This document shows positions 1-8,081 of a stretch of 11,546 nt of DNA, piece by piece. The stretch spans positions 1 through 11,546 of the forward strand of contig JAGNPF010000014.1 of the NCBI GenBank assembly GCA_017989775.1, in the 5' to 3' direction. How positions within the stretch are numbered: the first letter of the stretch is position 1; each line of letters starts with the position of its first letter. Source of the DNA: Flavobacterium sp. GTDB taxonomy: Bacteria > Bacteroidota > Bacteroidia > Flavobacteriales > Flavobacteriaceae. The position numbers and the translations under genes were made by a program. Below the pieces are notes generated by a model that worked only from the letters and a program-made list of their open reading frames with translations, had not been told where the DNA came from and did not search any database.

Positions 1-938
1 CCTTTTCCTTGTGTTCCTTCCAATAGTTTCACGATTAATGGCGTGCCTCCTACCATTTTAATCAAATCGTCGGTGTCCAAAGGCGAATGTGCAAAACCCG
101 TGGTTGGGATGTCGATGCCGCTTTGCAGGAGCAATTGCAACGAAAATAATTTGTCTCTCGATTGGGTGATAGCAGTGGACGAATTCAGGCAAAATACGTT
201 CATCGCTTCGAATTGTCGAGTCAATGCACAGCCGTAAAAAGTGATGCTTGGGCGAATCCTTGGAATGATAGCATCAAATTGATTTAGAATCAATCCGCCG
301 CGATAATGAATTTCGGGTTTCTTGGCGTCCAGTTTCATATAGCATTCCTTGATGTTCAAAAAGTGCATTTCGTGCCCCCGCATTTCGCCGGCTTCCATAA
401 TTCGTTTGTTGCTGTACAATTCCGGATTGCTGGCCAAAAGTCCGATGCGAATACCGGTACTGGCTTTTTCGGAATTCTTGTAGGCTTCCTTCAAACTGTC
501 GCTGGTGGGCTGGCCCAAAACATATTGTTGTTCGGGATCGACCATCACTCTTCCGCTCATCGCTTCACGACCCAACAGCATTCGGAATCCCATCGAATCG
601 CGATTGGTCAAAGTCATTTCGATAAGCCATTTGGAATCACCGATTTCTAATGGAGTTTGAATCACGTAGCGTTCTTCGCGAAATCCGCTGGAACTTTTCA
701 CGATTCTTTTGTCCACCAAGGGCGCTTCGCAATGGATAATTGTTTTGACGTTGTTTTGGATGGGATTGATGTCAAATTTGACCCAATTTTGACTCTCTTT
801 TTTGAAAGGAGCAATATTAATGGCGTGCAAAGCCGAAGTTTTGGCACCCGAATCGACACGCGCCTTGATGGTCGGGATTCCCAATTCTGGGAAGGAGCAC
901 CATTCTTCGCTGCCCAGTATGATTTTGTTTTGTAACAT
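1..938 (-). CDS. rimK: RimK-family ATP-grasp ligase with N-terminal RimK-associated zinc-protease-like domain (partial, C-terminus off the left edge)
   Basis: An open frame runs from the ATG at 938 to the left edge without a stop, giving 312 full codons. Residues 1 to about 135 resemble the small RimK-associated 'ATP-dependent zinc protease' domain, which has a pepsin/retropepsin-like fold: it has the [11 protein letters not shown] motif (D29-S30-G31-A32) and a later LLGREAM segment near 121-127. From about residue 163 ([17 protein letters not shown]) the protein follows RimK: a pre-ATP-grasp domain, IIPRIRPS near 224-231, [11 protein letters not shown] near 260-270, and the start of the ATP-grasp glycine-rich loop ([11 protein letters not shown], from residue 303) where the window ends. 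RimK proteins ligate glutamate or similar amino acids to a protein or peptide C-terminus, classically ribosomal protein S6. The substrate here cannot be read from sequence. The fused domain layout is known in Bacteroidota. It is the last gene visible on this side and is separated from clpC by a terminator, so it is probably transcribed on its own. Confidence 0.88.
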   Translation of the reverse strand, partial: MLQNKIILGSEEWCSFPELGIPTIKARVDSGAKTSALHAINIAPFKKESQNWVKFDINPIQNNVKTIIHCEAPLVDKRIVKSSSGFREERYVIQTPLEIGDSKWLIEMTLTNRDSMGFRMLLGREAMSGRVMVDPEQQYVLGQPTSDSLKEAYKNSEKASTGIRIGLLASNPELYSNKRIMEAGEMRGHEMHFLNIKECYMKLDAKKPEIHYRGGLILNQFDAIIPRIRPSITFYGCALTRQFEAMNVFCLNSSTAITQSRDKLFSLQLLLQSGIDIPTTGFAHSPLDTDDLIKMVGGTPLIVKLLEGTQGK

Positions 939-968
939 AAATGAGTTTTAAATAGACTTAATCCAGTG

Positions 969-976
969 TAAATATA
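969..976 (-). promoter_or_regulatory. Candidate -7 element for the rimK-like gene
   Basis: On the minus strand this reads TATATTTA, one base off the Bacteroidota TAnnTTTG consensus. It lies 30 bp before the ATG at 938, a sensible leader length. I see no clear TTTG or TTG at the expected -33 distance, so this is tentative. Confidence 0.3.
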
Positions 977-1062
977 TATCGATAAAAGTAGTTTGGATGT
1001 TAAATTACGGTTAAATCAATATAGGGCGAATTATGGTGATTATAAAGGATTGGTAACCCGTA

Positions 1063-1120
1063 TGTCAAGTCGAGCGCAGTCGAGACTCAACGATTAGCTT
1101 CGACTGCGCTCGACTTGACA
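1063..1120. repeat. Long perfect inverted repeat in the rimK-clpC intergenic region
   Basis: Arms 1063-1083 and 1100-1120 are perfect reverse complements (21 bp), with 16 bases between them. The arm core is GTCAAGTCGAGCGCAGTCGA. It is much more GC-rich than the surrounding spacer and lies outside any gene. Sequences with this TCGAGCGCAGTCGA core are, as far as I recall, scattered through intergenic DNA of many Flavobacteriaceae, so I read this as a REP-like dispersed repeat and not a gene-specific site. It has no T-tract on either side, so it is not a canonical intrinsic terminator, although as RNA it would form a very stable hairpin just past the clpC terminator. Confidence 0.75.
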
Positions 1121-1128
1121 ATAATATC

Positions 1129-1184
1129 AAAAAAAAATAGCCACGAATTCACTAATTTAACAATCAGTTGTGAATCCGTGGCTA
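1129..1184 (-). terminator. Rho-independent terminator of clpC
   Basis: Stem arms 1138-1152 and 1170-1184 (tagccacgaattcac against gtgaatccgtggcta) pair over 15 bp with one mismatch. Read on the minus strand, the stem is followed at once by nine T residues (1137 down to 1129). It starts 22 bp past the clpC stop codon. On the plus strand the stem is followed by A residues, so it should work only for clpC. Confidence 0.85.
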
Positions 1185-1205
1185 AAAAATGTCTAAAACA
1201 AGAGC

Positions 1206-3749
1206 CTAATTAGTAGGCTTTTCTTCTTTATGAACGGTTACGGTCAGTTCCTGCGTAGCTTCGTTCAAGTCCATGAAAATCTCGTCACCGACGGCCACTT
1301 TCGAAGTGATGATTTCTTCGGCAAGCGCATCTTCAACATATTTTTGGATGGCTCTTTTCAATGGTCTGGCGCCAAATTGTCTGTCGAAACCTTTGTCGGC
1401 AATAAACGCTTTCGCCGTATCGGAAAGATTCAAGTGATAGCCCAATTCTTTGATGCGAGCGTATAATTTTTTCAATTCGATTTCGATAATCAAATTGATG
1501 TCTTCTTTTTCCAATGCGTTGAAAACAATCACGTCGTCAATTCTGTTCAAGAATTCGGGAGCAAAAGTTTTCTTCAAGGCATTTTCGATGATGCTTTTCG
1601 AATTTTCGTCGGCTTGGGCTACTTTGGCAGCTGTTCCAAAACCTACTCCTTGACCAAAATCCTTTAATTGTCTGGCTCCCACATTCGAAGTCATGATGAT
1701 GATGGTATTCTTGAAATCAATTTTTCGTCCCAAACTGTCGGTCAAATAACCGTCATCAAGGACTTGCAGCATCATGTTGAATACGTCCGGATGGGCTTTT
1801 TCAATCTCGTCCAAAAGCACCACGCAATACGGTTTGCGACGCACTTTCTCGGTCAATTGTCCACCTTCTTCATATCCGACATATCCCGGAGGTGCTCCCA
1901 CCAATCTTGAAATGGCGAATTTTTCCATGTATTCACTCATGTCAATTCGAATCAAGGCATCTTCGGAATCGAACAATTCCTTGGCCAGTACTTTGGCCAA
2001 TTGGGTTTTACCCACACCGGTTTGTCCCAAGAAAATGAAGGAACCAATGGGTCGATTCGGGTCTTTCAATCCAGCGCGATTTCTTTGGATGGAGCGTGCA
2101 ATTTTCATTACCGCTTCTTTTTGTCCAATAACTTTATTTTCGATAAGTTCCGGCAACTTGGCCAGTTTGTTGCTTTCGGTTTGTGCGATACGATTCACCG
2201 GAATTCCAGTCATCATCGAAACCACGTCGGCGACATTGTCTTCCGTAACTTTGATTCTATTGTTTTTGGAATCTTCGTCCCATTGTTCTTGGGCGATGGC
2301 CAAATCTTTTTCGATGCGTTTTTCGTCGTCGCGAAGCTTGGCTGCTTCCTCGTATTTTTGTTTTTTGACAACGGAATTTTTCAGTTCGCGAACATCCTCC
2401 AATTGTTTTTCGAGTTCCAAAATTTGTTTGGGAACGTCAATATTCACGATGTGGACACGAGAACCCGCTTCGTCCAAAGCGTCTATGGCTTTGTCCGGCA
2501 AGAAACGTTCGGACATGTATCTGTCGGTCAATTTCACACAGGCTTCAACGGCTTCCGGCGTGTAAGTCACGTTGTGGTGGTCTTCGTATTTGTCCTTGAT
2601 GTTGTTCAAGATGGTGATGGTTTCTTCAACAGAAGTCGGTTCCACGATTACTTTTTGAAAACGTCTTTCCAAGGCTCCGTCTTTCTCGATGTATTGTCTG
2701 TACTCGTCAAGAGTTGTGGCGCCAATACATTGGATTTCTCCTCTTGCCAAAGCAGGTTTGAACATGTTGGAAGCATCCAGCGAACCCGTGGCTCCACCGG
2801 CACCAACAATCGTGTGGATTTCGTCAATGAAAAGAATGATGTCGTCGTTTTTTTCCAATTCGTTCATCACGGCTTTCATGCGTTCTTCAAACTGTCCGCG
2901 GTATTTAGTTCCCGCAACAAGACTGGCCAAATCAAGTGTTACCACGCGTTTGTTGAACAATATGCGGGATACTTTTTTCTGGATGATGCGCAAGGCCAAT
3001 CCTTCGGCAATGGCCGATTTTCCCACTCCGGGCTCTCCTATAAGAAGCGGATTGTTCTTTTTGCGTCGGCTCAAGATTTGGGAAACACGTTCGATTTCTT
3101 TTTCGCGTCCAACCACGGGATCTAGTTTTCCTTCTTCGGCCATCTCTGTTAAATCTCTCCCAAAATTGTCCAAAACGGGAGTTTTGGATTTTTTGTTGGA
3201 TTTATTGGCTGGATTGTTGAATGTGCCTTCTTTTAGACTGTCATCTTGTCCTGAATCGTCGTTGTAAGCATCGTTTCTGGGCAAGTTTTCGATAAAATCT
3301 TCTTCGTTCGGTGTCATGTTTAGATATTGTTCTTTAGCTATGTCATAATCAATTTTCATTTTATTCAATAGCTTGGTTGTTGGGTCGTTTTCGTTTCTCA
3401 AAATGCACAATAATAGATGTGCCGTGCTGATGGAGGTGCTGTGAAAGACTTTTGCTTCGAGAAAAGTGGTTTTCAAGGCGCGCTCGGCTTGTCGTGTCAG
3501 GTGCAGGTTCTTTTTTTCGTTGTTGATTTCAAGGCTTGGGCTGGCAGGACTCAGGATTTCCACCTTTCGTCGAAGGTGATCCAAGTTTATGGATAAATTG
3601 TTCAATATGTTTATTGCTTTACCATTGCCATCTCTTAAAATACCCAATATCAAATGCTCTGTTCCAATAAAGTCGTGCCCCAATCGCAAGGCTTCTTCCT
3701 TGCTGTAGGTTATGACGTCTTTTACTCTTGGTGAAAAATTATCATCCAT
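1206..3749 (-). CDS. clpC: ClpC-type ATP-dependent Clp protease ATP-binding subunit
   Basis: An 847-residue class I Clp/HSP100 AAA+ unfoldase that feeds substrates to ClpP in the cytoplasm. Domains in order: Clp N-terminal repeats about 1-145; a charged linker 146-190 rich in Asn, Asp and Lys; AAA+ D1 with Walker A GEPGVGKS (238-245), pore loop KYRG (282-285), Walker B ILFIDE (305-310) and arginine motif LERRF (360-364); a UVR/coiled middle segment with YEEAAKLRDDEKRIEKDL (466-483); AAA+ D2 with Walker A GQTGVGKT (575-582), pore loop GYVGY (622-626), Walker B VVLLDE (643-648) and sensor-2 GARPLKR (793-799). The VGF at 702-704, after the D2 Walker B, fits the ClpP-docking loop. The UVR-type short middle domain favours ClpC over ClpA or ClpB. 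The frame is open 18 codons further up to 3803, but the protein start MDDNFSPRVKDVITYSKEEA is the family start, so 3749 is chosen. It is transcribed away from gyrA. No CtsR or McsAB partner is visible nearby. Confidence 0.96.
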   Translation of the reverse strand: MDDNFSPRVKDVITYSKEEALRLGHDFIGTEHLILGILRDGNGKAINILNNLSINLDHLRRKVEILSPASPSLEINNEKKNLHLTRQAERALKTTFLEAKVFHSTSISTAHLLLCILRNENDPTTKLLNKMKIDYDIAKEQYLNMTPNEEDFIENLPRNDAYNDDSGQDDSLKEGTFNNPANKSNKKSKTPVLDNFGRDLTEMAEEGKLDPVVGREKEIERVSQILSRRKKNNPLLIGEPGVGKSAIAEGLALRIIQKKVSRILFNKRVVTLDLASLVAGTKYRGQFEERMKAVMNELEKNDDIILFIDEIHTIVGAGGATGSLDASNMFKPALARGEIQCIGATTLDEYRQYIEKDGALERRFQKVIVEPTSVEETITILNNIKDKYEDHHNVTYTPEAVEACVKLTDRYMSERFLPDKAIDALDEAGSRVHIVNIDVPKQILELEKQLEDVRELKNSVVKKQKYEEAAKLRDDEKRIEKDLAIAQEQWDEDSKNNRIKVTEDNVADVVSMMTGIPVNRIAQTESNKLAKLPELIENKVIGQKEAVMKIARSIQRNRAGLKDPNRPIGSFIFLGQTGVGKTQLAKVLAKELFDSEDALIRIDMSEYMEKFAISRLVGAPPGYVGYEEGGQLTEKVRRKPYCVVLLDEIEKAHPDVFNMMLQVLDDGYLTDSLGRKIDFKNTIIIMTSNVGARQLKDFGQGVGFGTAAKVAQADENSKSIIENALKKTFAPEFLNRIDDVIVFNALEKEDINLIIEIELKKLYARIKELGYHLNLSDTAKAFIADKGFDRQFGARPLKRAIQKYVEDALAEEIITSKVAVGDEIFMDLNEATQELTVTVHKEEKPTN

Positions 3750-3772
3750 AATATATGCTGTAATTGTAAACG

Positions 3773-3804
3773 TAAATTTAGTGAATTTGTAATTGAAAAA
3801 CAAA
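3773..3804 (-). promoter_or_regulatory. Candidate clpC promoter
   Basis: On the minus strand a TTTG (3804-3801) is followed after 20 bases by TAAATTTA (3780-3773), one base off the TAnnTTTG -7 consensus of Bacteroidota. A start a few bases downstream would give a leader of about 17 nt before the ATG at 3749. Similar AT-rich strings are common here, so confidence is modest. Confidence 0.38.
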
Positions 3805-3806
3805 AA

Positions 3807-3854
3807 CCATTCCTTTCGAGAACTTTTGTCAGCTAATTGACAAAAAAAGAATGG
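3807..3854. repeat. Nested inverted repeat directly upstream of the candidate clpC promoter
   Basis: An inner dyad TTTTGTCA (3824-3831) and TGACAAAA (3838-3845) with a 6-base centre is enclosed by an outer pair CCATTC (3807-3812) and GAATGG (3849-3854). It ends 3 bp upstream of the candidate clpC -33 element. Position and symmetry fit an operator, but neither arm matches a regulator site I know (it is not CIRCE-like). Confidence 0.4.
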
Positions 3855-3876
3855 AAAAAACGTTAAAAGTTCCTTA

Positions 3877-3915
3877 ATTTATTAACCAAAAAGCAAAAGA
3901 AATTTGTTAATAAAT
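3877..3915. repeat. Inverted repeat upstream of the gyrA promoter
   Basis: ATTTATTAAC (3877-3886) and GTTAATAAAT (3906-3915) are perfect 10-bp reverse complements separated by 19 bases. The dyad ends 26 bp before the gyrA -33 element. The arms are AT-rich, so chance in this low-GC spacer is possible; a regulator site is the alternative. Confidence 0.35.
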
Positions 3916-3941
3916 CATTGAAATTAGTAGTGTAAAAAGAG

Positions 3942-3970
3942 TTTGAAAAATTCTAAAAGATGTATATTAG
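3942..3970 (+). promoter_or_regulatory. Probable gyrA promoter
   Basis: TTTG at 3942-3945, a 17-base spacer, then TATATTAG at 3963-3970, one base off TAnnTTTG. This is the Bacteroidota housekeeping promoter layout. The predicted leader to the ATG at 4013 is about 37 nt. Confidence 0.55.
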
Positions 3971-4012
3971 CACGTTTTGAAATTAAACTAAATTTATTAA
4001 ATATAACAACTT

Positions 4013-6664
4013 ATGTCTGAAGGAGAAAAGTTAATTCCTATTAACATTGAAGATGAAATGAAATCAGCTTACATCGATTATTCGATGTCTGTAATTGTAT
4101 CCAGAGCACTGCCCGACGTTAGGGATGGTCTAAAGCCTGTGCATCGAAGAGTACTTTACGGAATGTATGATTTGGGAGTTAATTCAAGATCGGCCCACAA
4201 AAAATCGGCGAGAATCGTCGGGGAAGTTTTAGGAAAGTATCACCCTCACGGAGATACTTCGGTTTATGACGCCATGGTTCGTATGGCCCAAGAGTGGAGC
4301 ATGCGTTATTTGTTGGTTGACGGCCAAGGTAACTTTGGTTCCGTCGATGGTGACAGTCCGGCTGCCATGCGTTACACCGAGGCCAGAATGAAAAAGATTT
4401 CGGAAGAAATTATGGCCGATATCGAAAAAGAAACGGTTGATTTCCAATTGAACTTTGACGACACCCTGTATGAGCCAAAAGTAATGCCGACCCGAGTTCC
4501 CACTTTGTTGGTGAACGGTGCCACGGGAATTGCCGTGGGTATGGCAACCAACATGCCACCACACAATTTAACGGAGGTTATCAACGGTACACTGGCTTAT
4601 CTTGACAACAACGATATTGAAATAGACGAATTGATGAACCATATCAAAGCTCCAGATTTTCCAACTGGTGGCGTGATATATGGTTATGAAGGCGTTCGTG
4701 AAGCATTCAAGACAGGTCGCGGACGTATTGTCATGCGTGCCAAAGTTGGTTTTGAAGAAGTGGATGGAAGAGAGTGCATCATTGTTACCGAAATTCCATA
4801 CCAAGTCAATAAAGCCGATATGATCAAGCGTACTGCTGATTTGGTTAATGAGAAAAAAATTGATGGAATTGCCAATATTCGTGACGAATCGGATAGAAAC
4901 GGGATGCGCATCGTTTACATCTTGAAACGTGATGCCACGCCAAACGTGGTTTTGAACACGCTTTACAAATTCACGCAACTGCAATCTTCTTTCAGTGTCA
5001 ACAATATTGCATTGGTGAAAGGGCGCCCACAAATGTTGAATCTGAAAGACATGATTCATTATTTTATCGAGCACCGTCACGATGTAGTGGTTCGCAGAAC
5101 GCAGTTTGAATTGCGCAAAGCCGAAGAAAGAGCCCATATTTTGGAAGGTTTGATCATTGCTTCCGACAATATTGACGAAGTAATTGCCTTGATAAGAGGT
5201 TCGAAAAACACCGAAGAAGCGAGAGAAAAATTAATCGAAAGATTCAATCTATCCGACATTCAGGCAAGAGCTATTGTCGAAATGCGTTTGCGTCAATTGA
5301 CGGGTCTGGAACAAGATAAGTTGAGAGCCGAATACGAAGAATTGATGAAATTAATCGAGCATTTGAAAGCGTTATTGGCCGACGTGAATCTAAGAACTGA
5401 ATTGATAAAAGAGGAACTTGCCGAAATTCGTGATAAATATGGTGACGAACGTCGTTCTACCATTGAATATTCAGGAGGAGACGTAAGCATCGAAGATTTG
5501 ATTGCCGACGAAAGTGTGGTAATCACCATTTCGCACGCAGGATACATCAAGCGTACCAATTTGTCCGAATACAAAACCCAAAACAGGGGAGGAGTTGGAC
5601 AGAAAAGCGCCGGAACAAGAGACCAAGATTTCTTGGAGCACATGTTTGTGGCAACCAATCACCAATACATGATGTTCTTTACCCAAAAGGGGAAATGTTT
5701 CTGGATGCGTGTTTACGAAATCCCTGAGGGAAGCAAAACAGCCAAGGGAAGGGCTATTCAAAACTTGGTCAACATCGAAAGTGATGACAAAGTGAAAGCT
5801 TTCATTTGCACACAGGATTTAAAAGACAAAGAATACATCGCCAAACATAATCTTGTAATGGTTACCAAACAGGGTCAGGTTAAAAAGACTTCTTTGGAAA
5901 AATATTCAAAACCTAGAACCAACGGTGTTGCCGCCATTACCATCAAGGAAGGTGATGAACTAATAGGTGCCCAGTTGACCAATGGTGAAAGCCAAATTAT
6001 CTTGGCCGTGAAATCCGGTAAATTGGTTCGTTTTGAAGAAACCAAAACCCGTCCAATGGGAAGAACGGCTTCCGGAGTTCGCGGAATCACGTTGAAAGAC
6101 GAAACCGATGAGGTGATTGGTATGGTTACCGTTGATAAAAACGACATCAACGATTCACAAATTTTGGTGGTAACCGAAAACGGATACGGAAAACGCACGA
6201 AATTGGTTGACGAAGACGGTGAAGATGTTTACAGAATCACGAACCGTGGTGGTAAAGGGGTGAAAACACTTAACATTACCGAGAAAACTGGAAAATTGAT
6301 TTCGATTAATGCCGTAACCGATGCTGATGATTTGATGATTATCAACAAATCTGGATTGACCATCAGGATGGCCATTGACGATTTGCGCGTTATGGGTCGT
6401 GCCACGCAAGGAGTGCGATTGATTAACTTGAAAGGCAAAGATTCGATTGCGGCCGTTACCAAGGTAATGAAAGACGAAGCTGAAGAGGTGGTTATTGACG
6501 AAGATGGCAATGTTATTGAACCTGTCATTGAAAGGGTAAAACCGGATTTGGAAGTTCTAGAAGACGATGGCGTTGTAGACGATGACGATGACGAGGATGA
6601 TTCTGAAGATGTCGAAGACGATTCCGAAGAAGGAGACGACGACGATTCTGATGACGATAAATAA
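4013..6664 (+). CDS. gyrA: DNA gyrase subunit A
   Basis: An 883-residue type IIA topoisomerase A subunit. With GyrB it introduces negative supercoils by an ATP-driven double-strand passage. The N-terminal breakage-reunion domain has the start [20 protein letters not shown], the quinolone-resistance region [20 protein letters not shown] (74-93) and the catalytic tyrosine Y121 in [10 protein letters not shown]. The two quinolone-contact positions are T82 and D86; I understand Thr and Asp to be the usual wild-type residues in Flavobacterium, so no resistance change is apparent. The C-terminal DNA-wrapping beta-pinwheel begins near residue 515 and carries QNRGGVG at 523-529, a divergent form of the GyrA box. 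The last 37 or so residues are a very acidic tail of Asp, Glu and Ser ending DDDDSDDDK. The GyrA box and tail argue for GyrA over ParC. It is monocistronic: its own promoter lies upstream and a strong terminator begins 16 bp after the stop. Confidence 0.97.
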   Translation: MSEGEKLIPINIEDEMKSAYIDYSMSVIVSRALPDVRDGLKPVHRRVLYGMYDLGVNSRSAHKKSARIVGEVLGKYHPHGDTSVYDAMVRMAQEWSMRYLLVDGQGNFGSVDGDSPAAMRYTEARMKKISEEIMADIEKETVDFQLNFDDTLYEPKVMPTRVPTLLVNGATGIAVGMATNMPPHNLTEVINGTLAYLDNNDIEIDELMNHIKAPDFPTGGVIYGYEGVREAFKTGRGRIVMRAKVGFEEVDGRECIIVTEIPYQVNKADMIKRTADLVNEKKIDGIANIRDESDRNGMRIVYILKRDATPNVVLNTLYKFTQLQSSFSVNNIALVKGRPQMLNLKDMIHYFIEHRHDVVVRRTQFELRKAEERAHILEGLIIASDNIDEVIALIRGSKNTEEAREKLIERFNLSDIQARAIVEMRLRQLTGLEQDKLRAEYEELMKLIEHLKALLADVNLRTELIKEELAEIRDKYGDERRSTIEYSGGDVSIEDLIADESVVITISHAGYIKRTNLSEYKTQNRGGVGQKSAGTRDQDFLEHMFVATNHQYMMFFTQKGKCFWMRVYEIPEGSKTAKGRAIQNLVNIESDDKVKAFICTQDLKDKEYIAKHNLVMVTKQGQVKKTSLEKYSKPRTNGVAAITIKEGDELIGAQLTNGESQIILAVKSGKLVRFEETKTRPMGRTASGVRGITLKDETDEVIGMVTVDKNDINDSQILVVTENGYGKRTKLVDEDGEDVYRITNRGGKGVKTLNITEKTGKLISINAVTDADDLMIINKSGLTIRMAIDDLRVMGRATQGVRLINLKGKDSIAAVTKVMKDEAEEVVIDEDGNVIEPVIERVKPDLEVLEDDGVVDDDDDEDDSEDVEDDSEEGDDDDSDDDK

Positions 6665-6679
6665 AAATTAATAATCCAG

Positions 6680-6724
6680 AACATTTGTTCTTTATGATAA
6701 AAATCATAAAGAGCAAATGTTTTT
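6680..6724 (+). terminator. Rho-independent terminator of gyrA
   Basis: Arms 6680-6698 and 6703-6721 pair over 19 bp with a single G-U wobble, closed by an AAAA loop, and the stem runs into TTTT (6721-6724). It starts 16 bp after the gyrA stop. The stem is long but AT-rich and the T-tract is short. The symmetry also gives a hairpin on the other strand, but no minus-strand gene here needs it. Confidence 0.8.
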
Positions 6725-6729
6725 CTTGC

Positions 6730-6737
6730 TATTTTTG
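6730..6737 (+). promoter_or_regulatory. Probable -7 promoter element of the TPR-protein gene
   Basis: TATTTTTG is a perfect match to TAnnTTTG and lies 24 bp before the ATG at 6762, giving a leader of about 19 nt. No clear TTG or TTTG is present 17-23 bp upstream; that stretch is the descending arm of the gyrA terminator. The gene follows a terminator and so needs its own promoter, which supports this call. Confidence 0.5.
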
Positions 6738-6761
6738 GCGCATAAATCTAAAACAAAAATT

Positions 6762-8054
6762 ATGAAAAGTAAATATGTAACACTAGTGTCGGCATTATTG
6801 ATATCAGTCGCCACTTTTGCTCAAAAAGATCAAATTAAAGCTGCTGAAAAAGCACTAAAAGGAGGTAATGCTCAAGAGGCCGTGACTATTTTGCAAGGAG
6901 CGGAATCCCTAATTTCCAGTGCTGCCGATGCAGAAAAAGCCCAATATTTCTTCGTGAAAGGAAATGCTTATTTGGAATTGGCCAACAAAAAAGTGGAAGA
7001 AGGAAAAAATCTTTCTTTGGCTGCCAAATCTTACCAAGATTTATTGGCTGCAGAAAAAGCTTCCGGGAAAAACAAATATTCTTCACAAGCGACGGCTTCA
7101 ATCGTTACCATCAAAGGGAAATTGATAAACAGTGCCATTGCGGATACTAAAGCAGATAAAACAATTGAGGGTGCAAGCAAGTTGTATGATGCTTATTTAT
7201 TGGATAAAAAAGACACCATAAACCTTTATTATGCAGCTTCCACTTATGTAAATGGGAAAGATTACCTAACGGCTCTTAAATTGTATGAAGAACTGAAAAC
7301 ATTGAATTATTCAGGAAAAGGAACCAGTTATTTGGCAATTAATAAAATATCAGGTCAAGAGGATATGTTTAATGCTGCTAAAGAGAGAGACGTAGCAGTG
7401 AAATTGGGAACCCATGAAAAACCTAAAAATGAAGATATTCCTTCAAAAAGAGGAGAGATTTACAAAAACATTGCCTTAATTTTGGTTGATCAAGGAAAAG
7501 TGGAAGAGGCCAAAAAAGCAATTGCCGATGCCAGAAAAGCAAATCCAGAGGATACGTCATTGGCTTTGGCCGAGGCTAACTTGTATTTGGAAACAAAAGA
7601 TTTTGAGACCTACAAAAAAATAATTGCCGAAATTTTGGAGAAAAGTCCAAACGATGCCAACTTGGTTTTTAATTTGGGTGTGCTTAGTGCCAATGCAAAA
7701 AATCCTGCTGAAGCCGAGAAATACTATAAAAGAGTGATGGAAATTGATCCTAATTACATCAATGCTTATATCAATATGGCTGCCTTGAAGTTGGAAGACG
7801 AGAAGGTAATCATTGACGAAATGAACAAATTGGGGAATTCCGATAAAGACATGAAACGTTATGCGGTTTTGAAAACAAAAAGAGAAGACTTGTTCAAAAG
7901 CACGATTCCTTATCTTCAAAAAGCATACGAACTTGATCCGAACAATATTGACGTGGCCAAAACACTTTTGAACGTGTATAGCGCTTTGGAAATGCCGGAG
8001 TATAAAGCATTGAAAGCAAAAGTTAAAGAAATGGAAGCCGCTGTCAAAAAATAA
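6762..8054 (+). CDS. Exported tetratricopeptide-repeat (TPR) protein of unknown function
   Basis: A 430-residue protein. Residues 1-20 (MKSKYVTLVSALLISVATFA) are a Sec signal peptide with a likely signal peptidase I cut before Q21; there is no lipobox cysteine and no T9SS C-terminal domain, so a periplasmic location is most likely. The rest is alpha-helical with TPR-like units. The clearest is about 299-332 (NLVFNLGVLSANAKNPAEAEKYYKRVMEIDP), with weaker ones near 23-55, 155-185, 232-262, 266-296 and 378-410. The sequence is rich in Lys, Ala and Glu and has no catalytic motif. TPR proteins usually act as scaffolds for protein complexes. The frame is open to an ATG at 6717, but that start lies inside the gyrA terminator and before the -7 element, and it would bury the signal peptide, so 6762 is chosen. 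It is flanked by terminators on both sides, hence probably a single-gene transcript. Its partner is not evident. Confidence 0.9.
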   Translation: MKSKYVTLVSALLISVATFAQKDQIKAAEKALKGGNAQEAVTILQGAESLISSAADAEKAQYFFVKGNAYLELANKKVEEGKNLSLAAKSYQDLLAAEKASGKNKYSSQATASIVTIKGKLINSAIADTKADKTIEGASKLYDAYLLDKKDTINLYYAASTYVNGKDYLTALKLYEELKTLNYSGKGTSYLAINKISGQEDMFNAAKERDVAVKLGTHEKPKNEDIPSKRGEIYKNIALILVDQGKVEEAKKAIADARKANPEDTSLALAEANLYLETKDFETYKKIIAEILEKSPNDANLVFNLGVLSANAKNPAEAEKYYKRVMEIDPNYINAYINMAALKLEDEKVIIDEMNKLGNSDKDMKRYAVLKTKREDLFKSTIPYLQKAYELDPNNIDVAKTLLNVYSALEMPEYKALKAKVKEMEAAVKK

Positions 8055-8081
8055 GCTCGGTTATTCCGAAATAATTGAATA

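Noticed and set aside
43..935. Plus-strand frames at 43-237, 306-650 and 657-935
   Set aside because: They are shadows of the minus-strand RimK-like gene, whose frame is continuous and motif-rich over the whole stretch.
1774..3267. Long plus-strand frames opposite clpC (1774-2565, 2001-3125, 2689-3267)
   Set aside because: They lie wholly antisense to a clear ClpC coding frame, are rich in Phe and Ser from reversed Glu and Lys codons, and have no domain or start signals.
3750..3803. Earlier clpC start at 3803
   Set aside because: The added residues are not part of the Clp N-domain and would span the candidate promoter; the MDDNFSPRVKD start fits the family.
4229..6684. Minus-strand frames opposite gyrA, including 4568-5137 and the Ser-rich 6229-6684
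   Set aside because: They are antisense to GyrA; the serine-rich stretch is only the reverse reading of the gac/gat acidic-tail codons.
6717..6761. Earlier start of the TPR protein at 6717
   Set aside because: It lies inside the gyrA terminator stem and upstream of the -7 element, and would bury a normal signal peptide.
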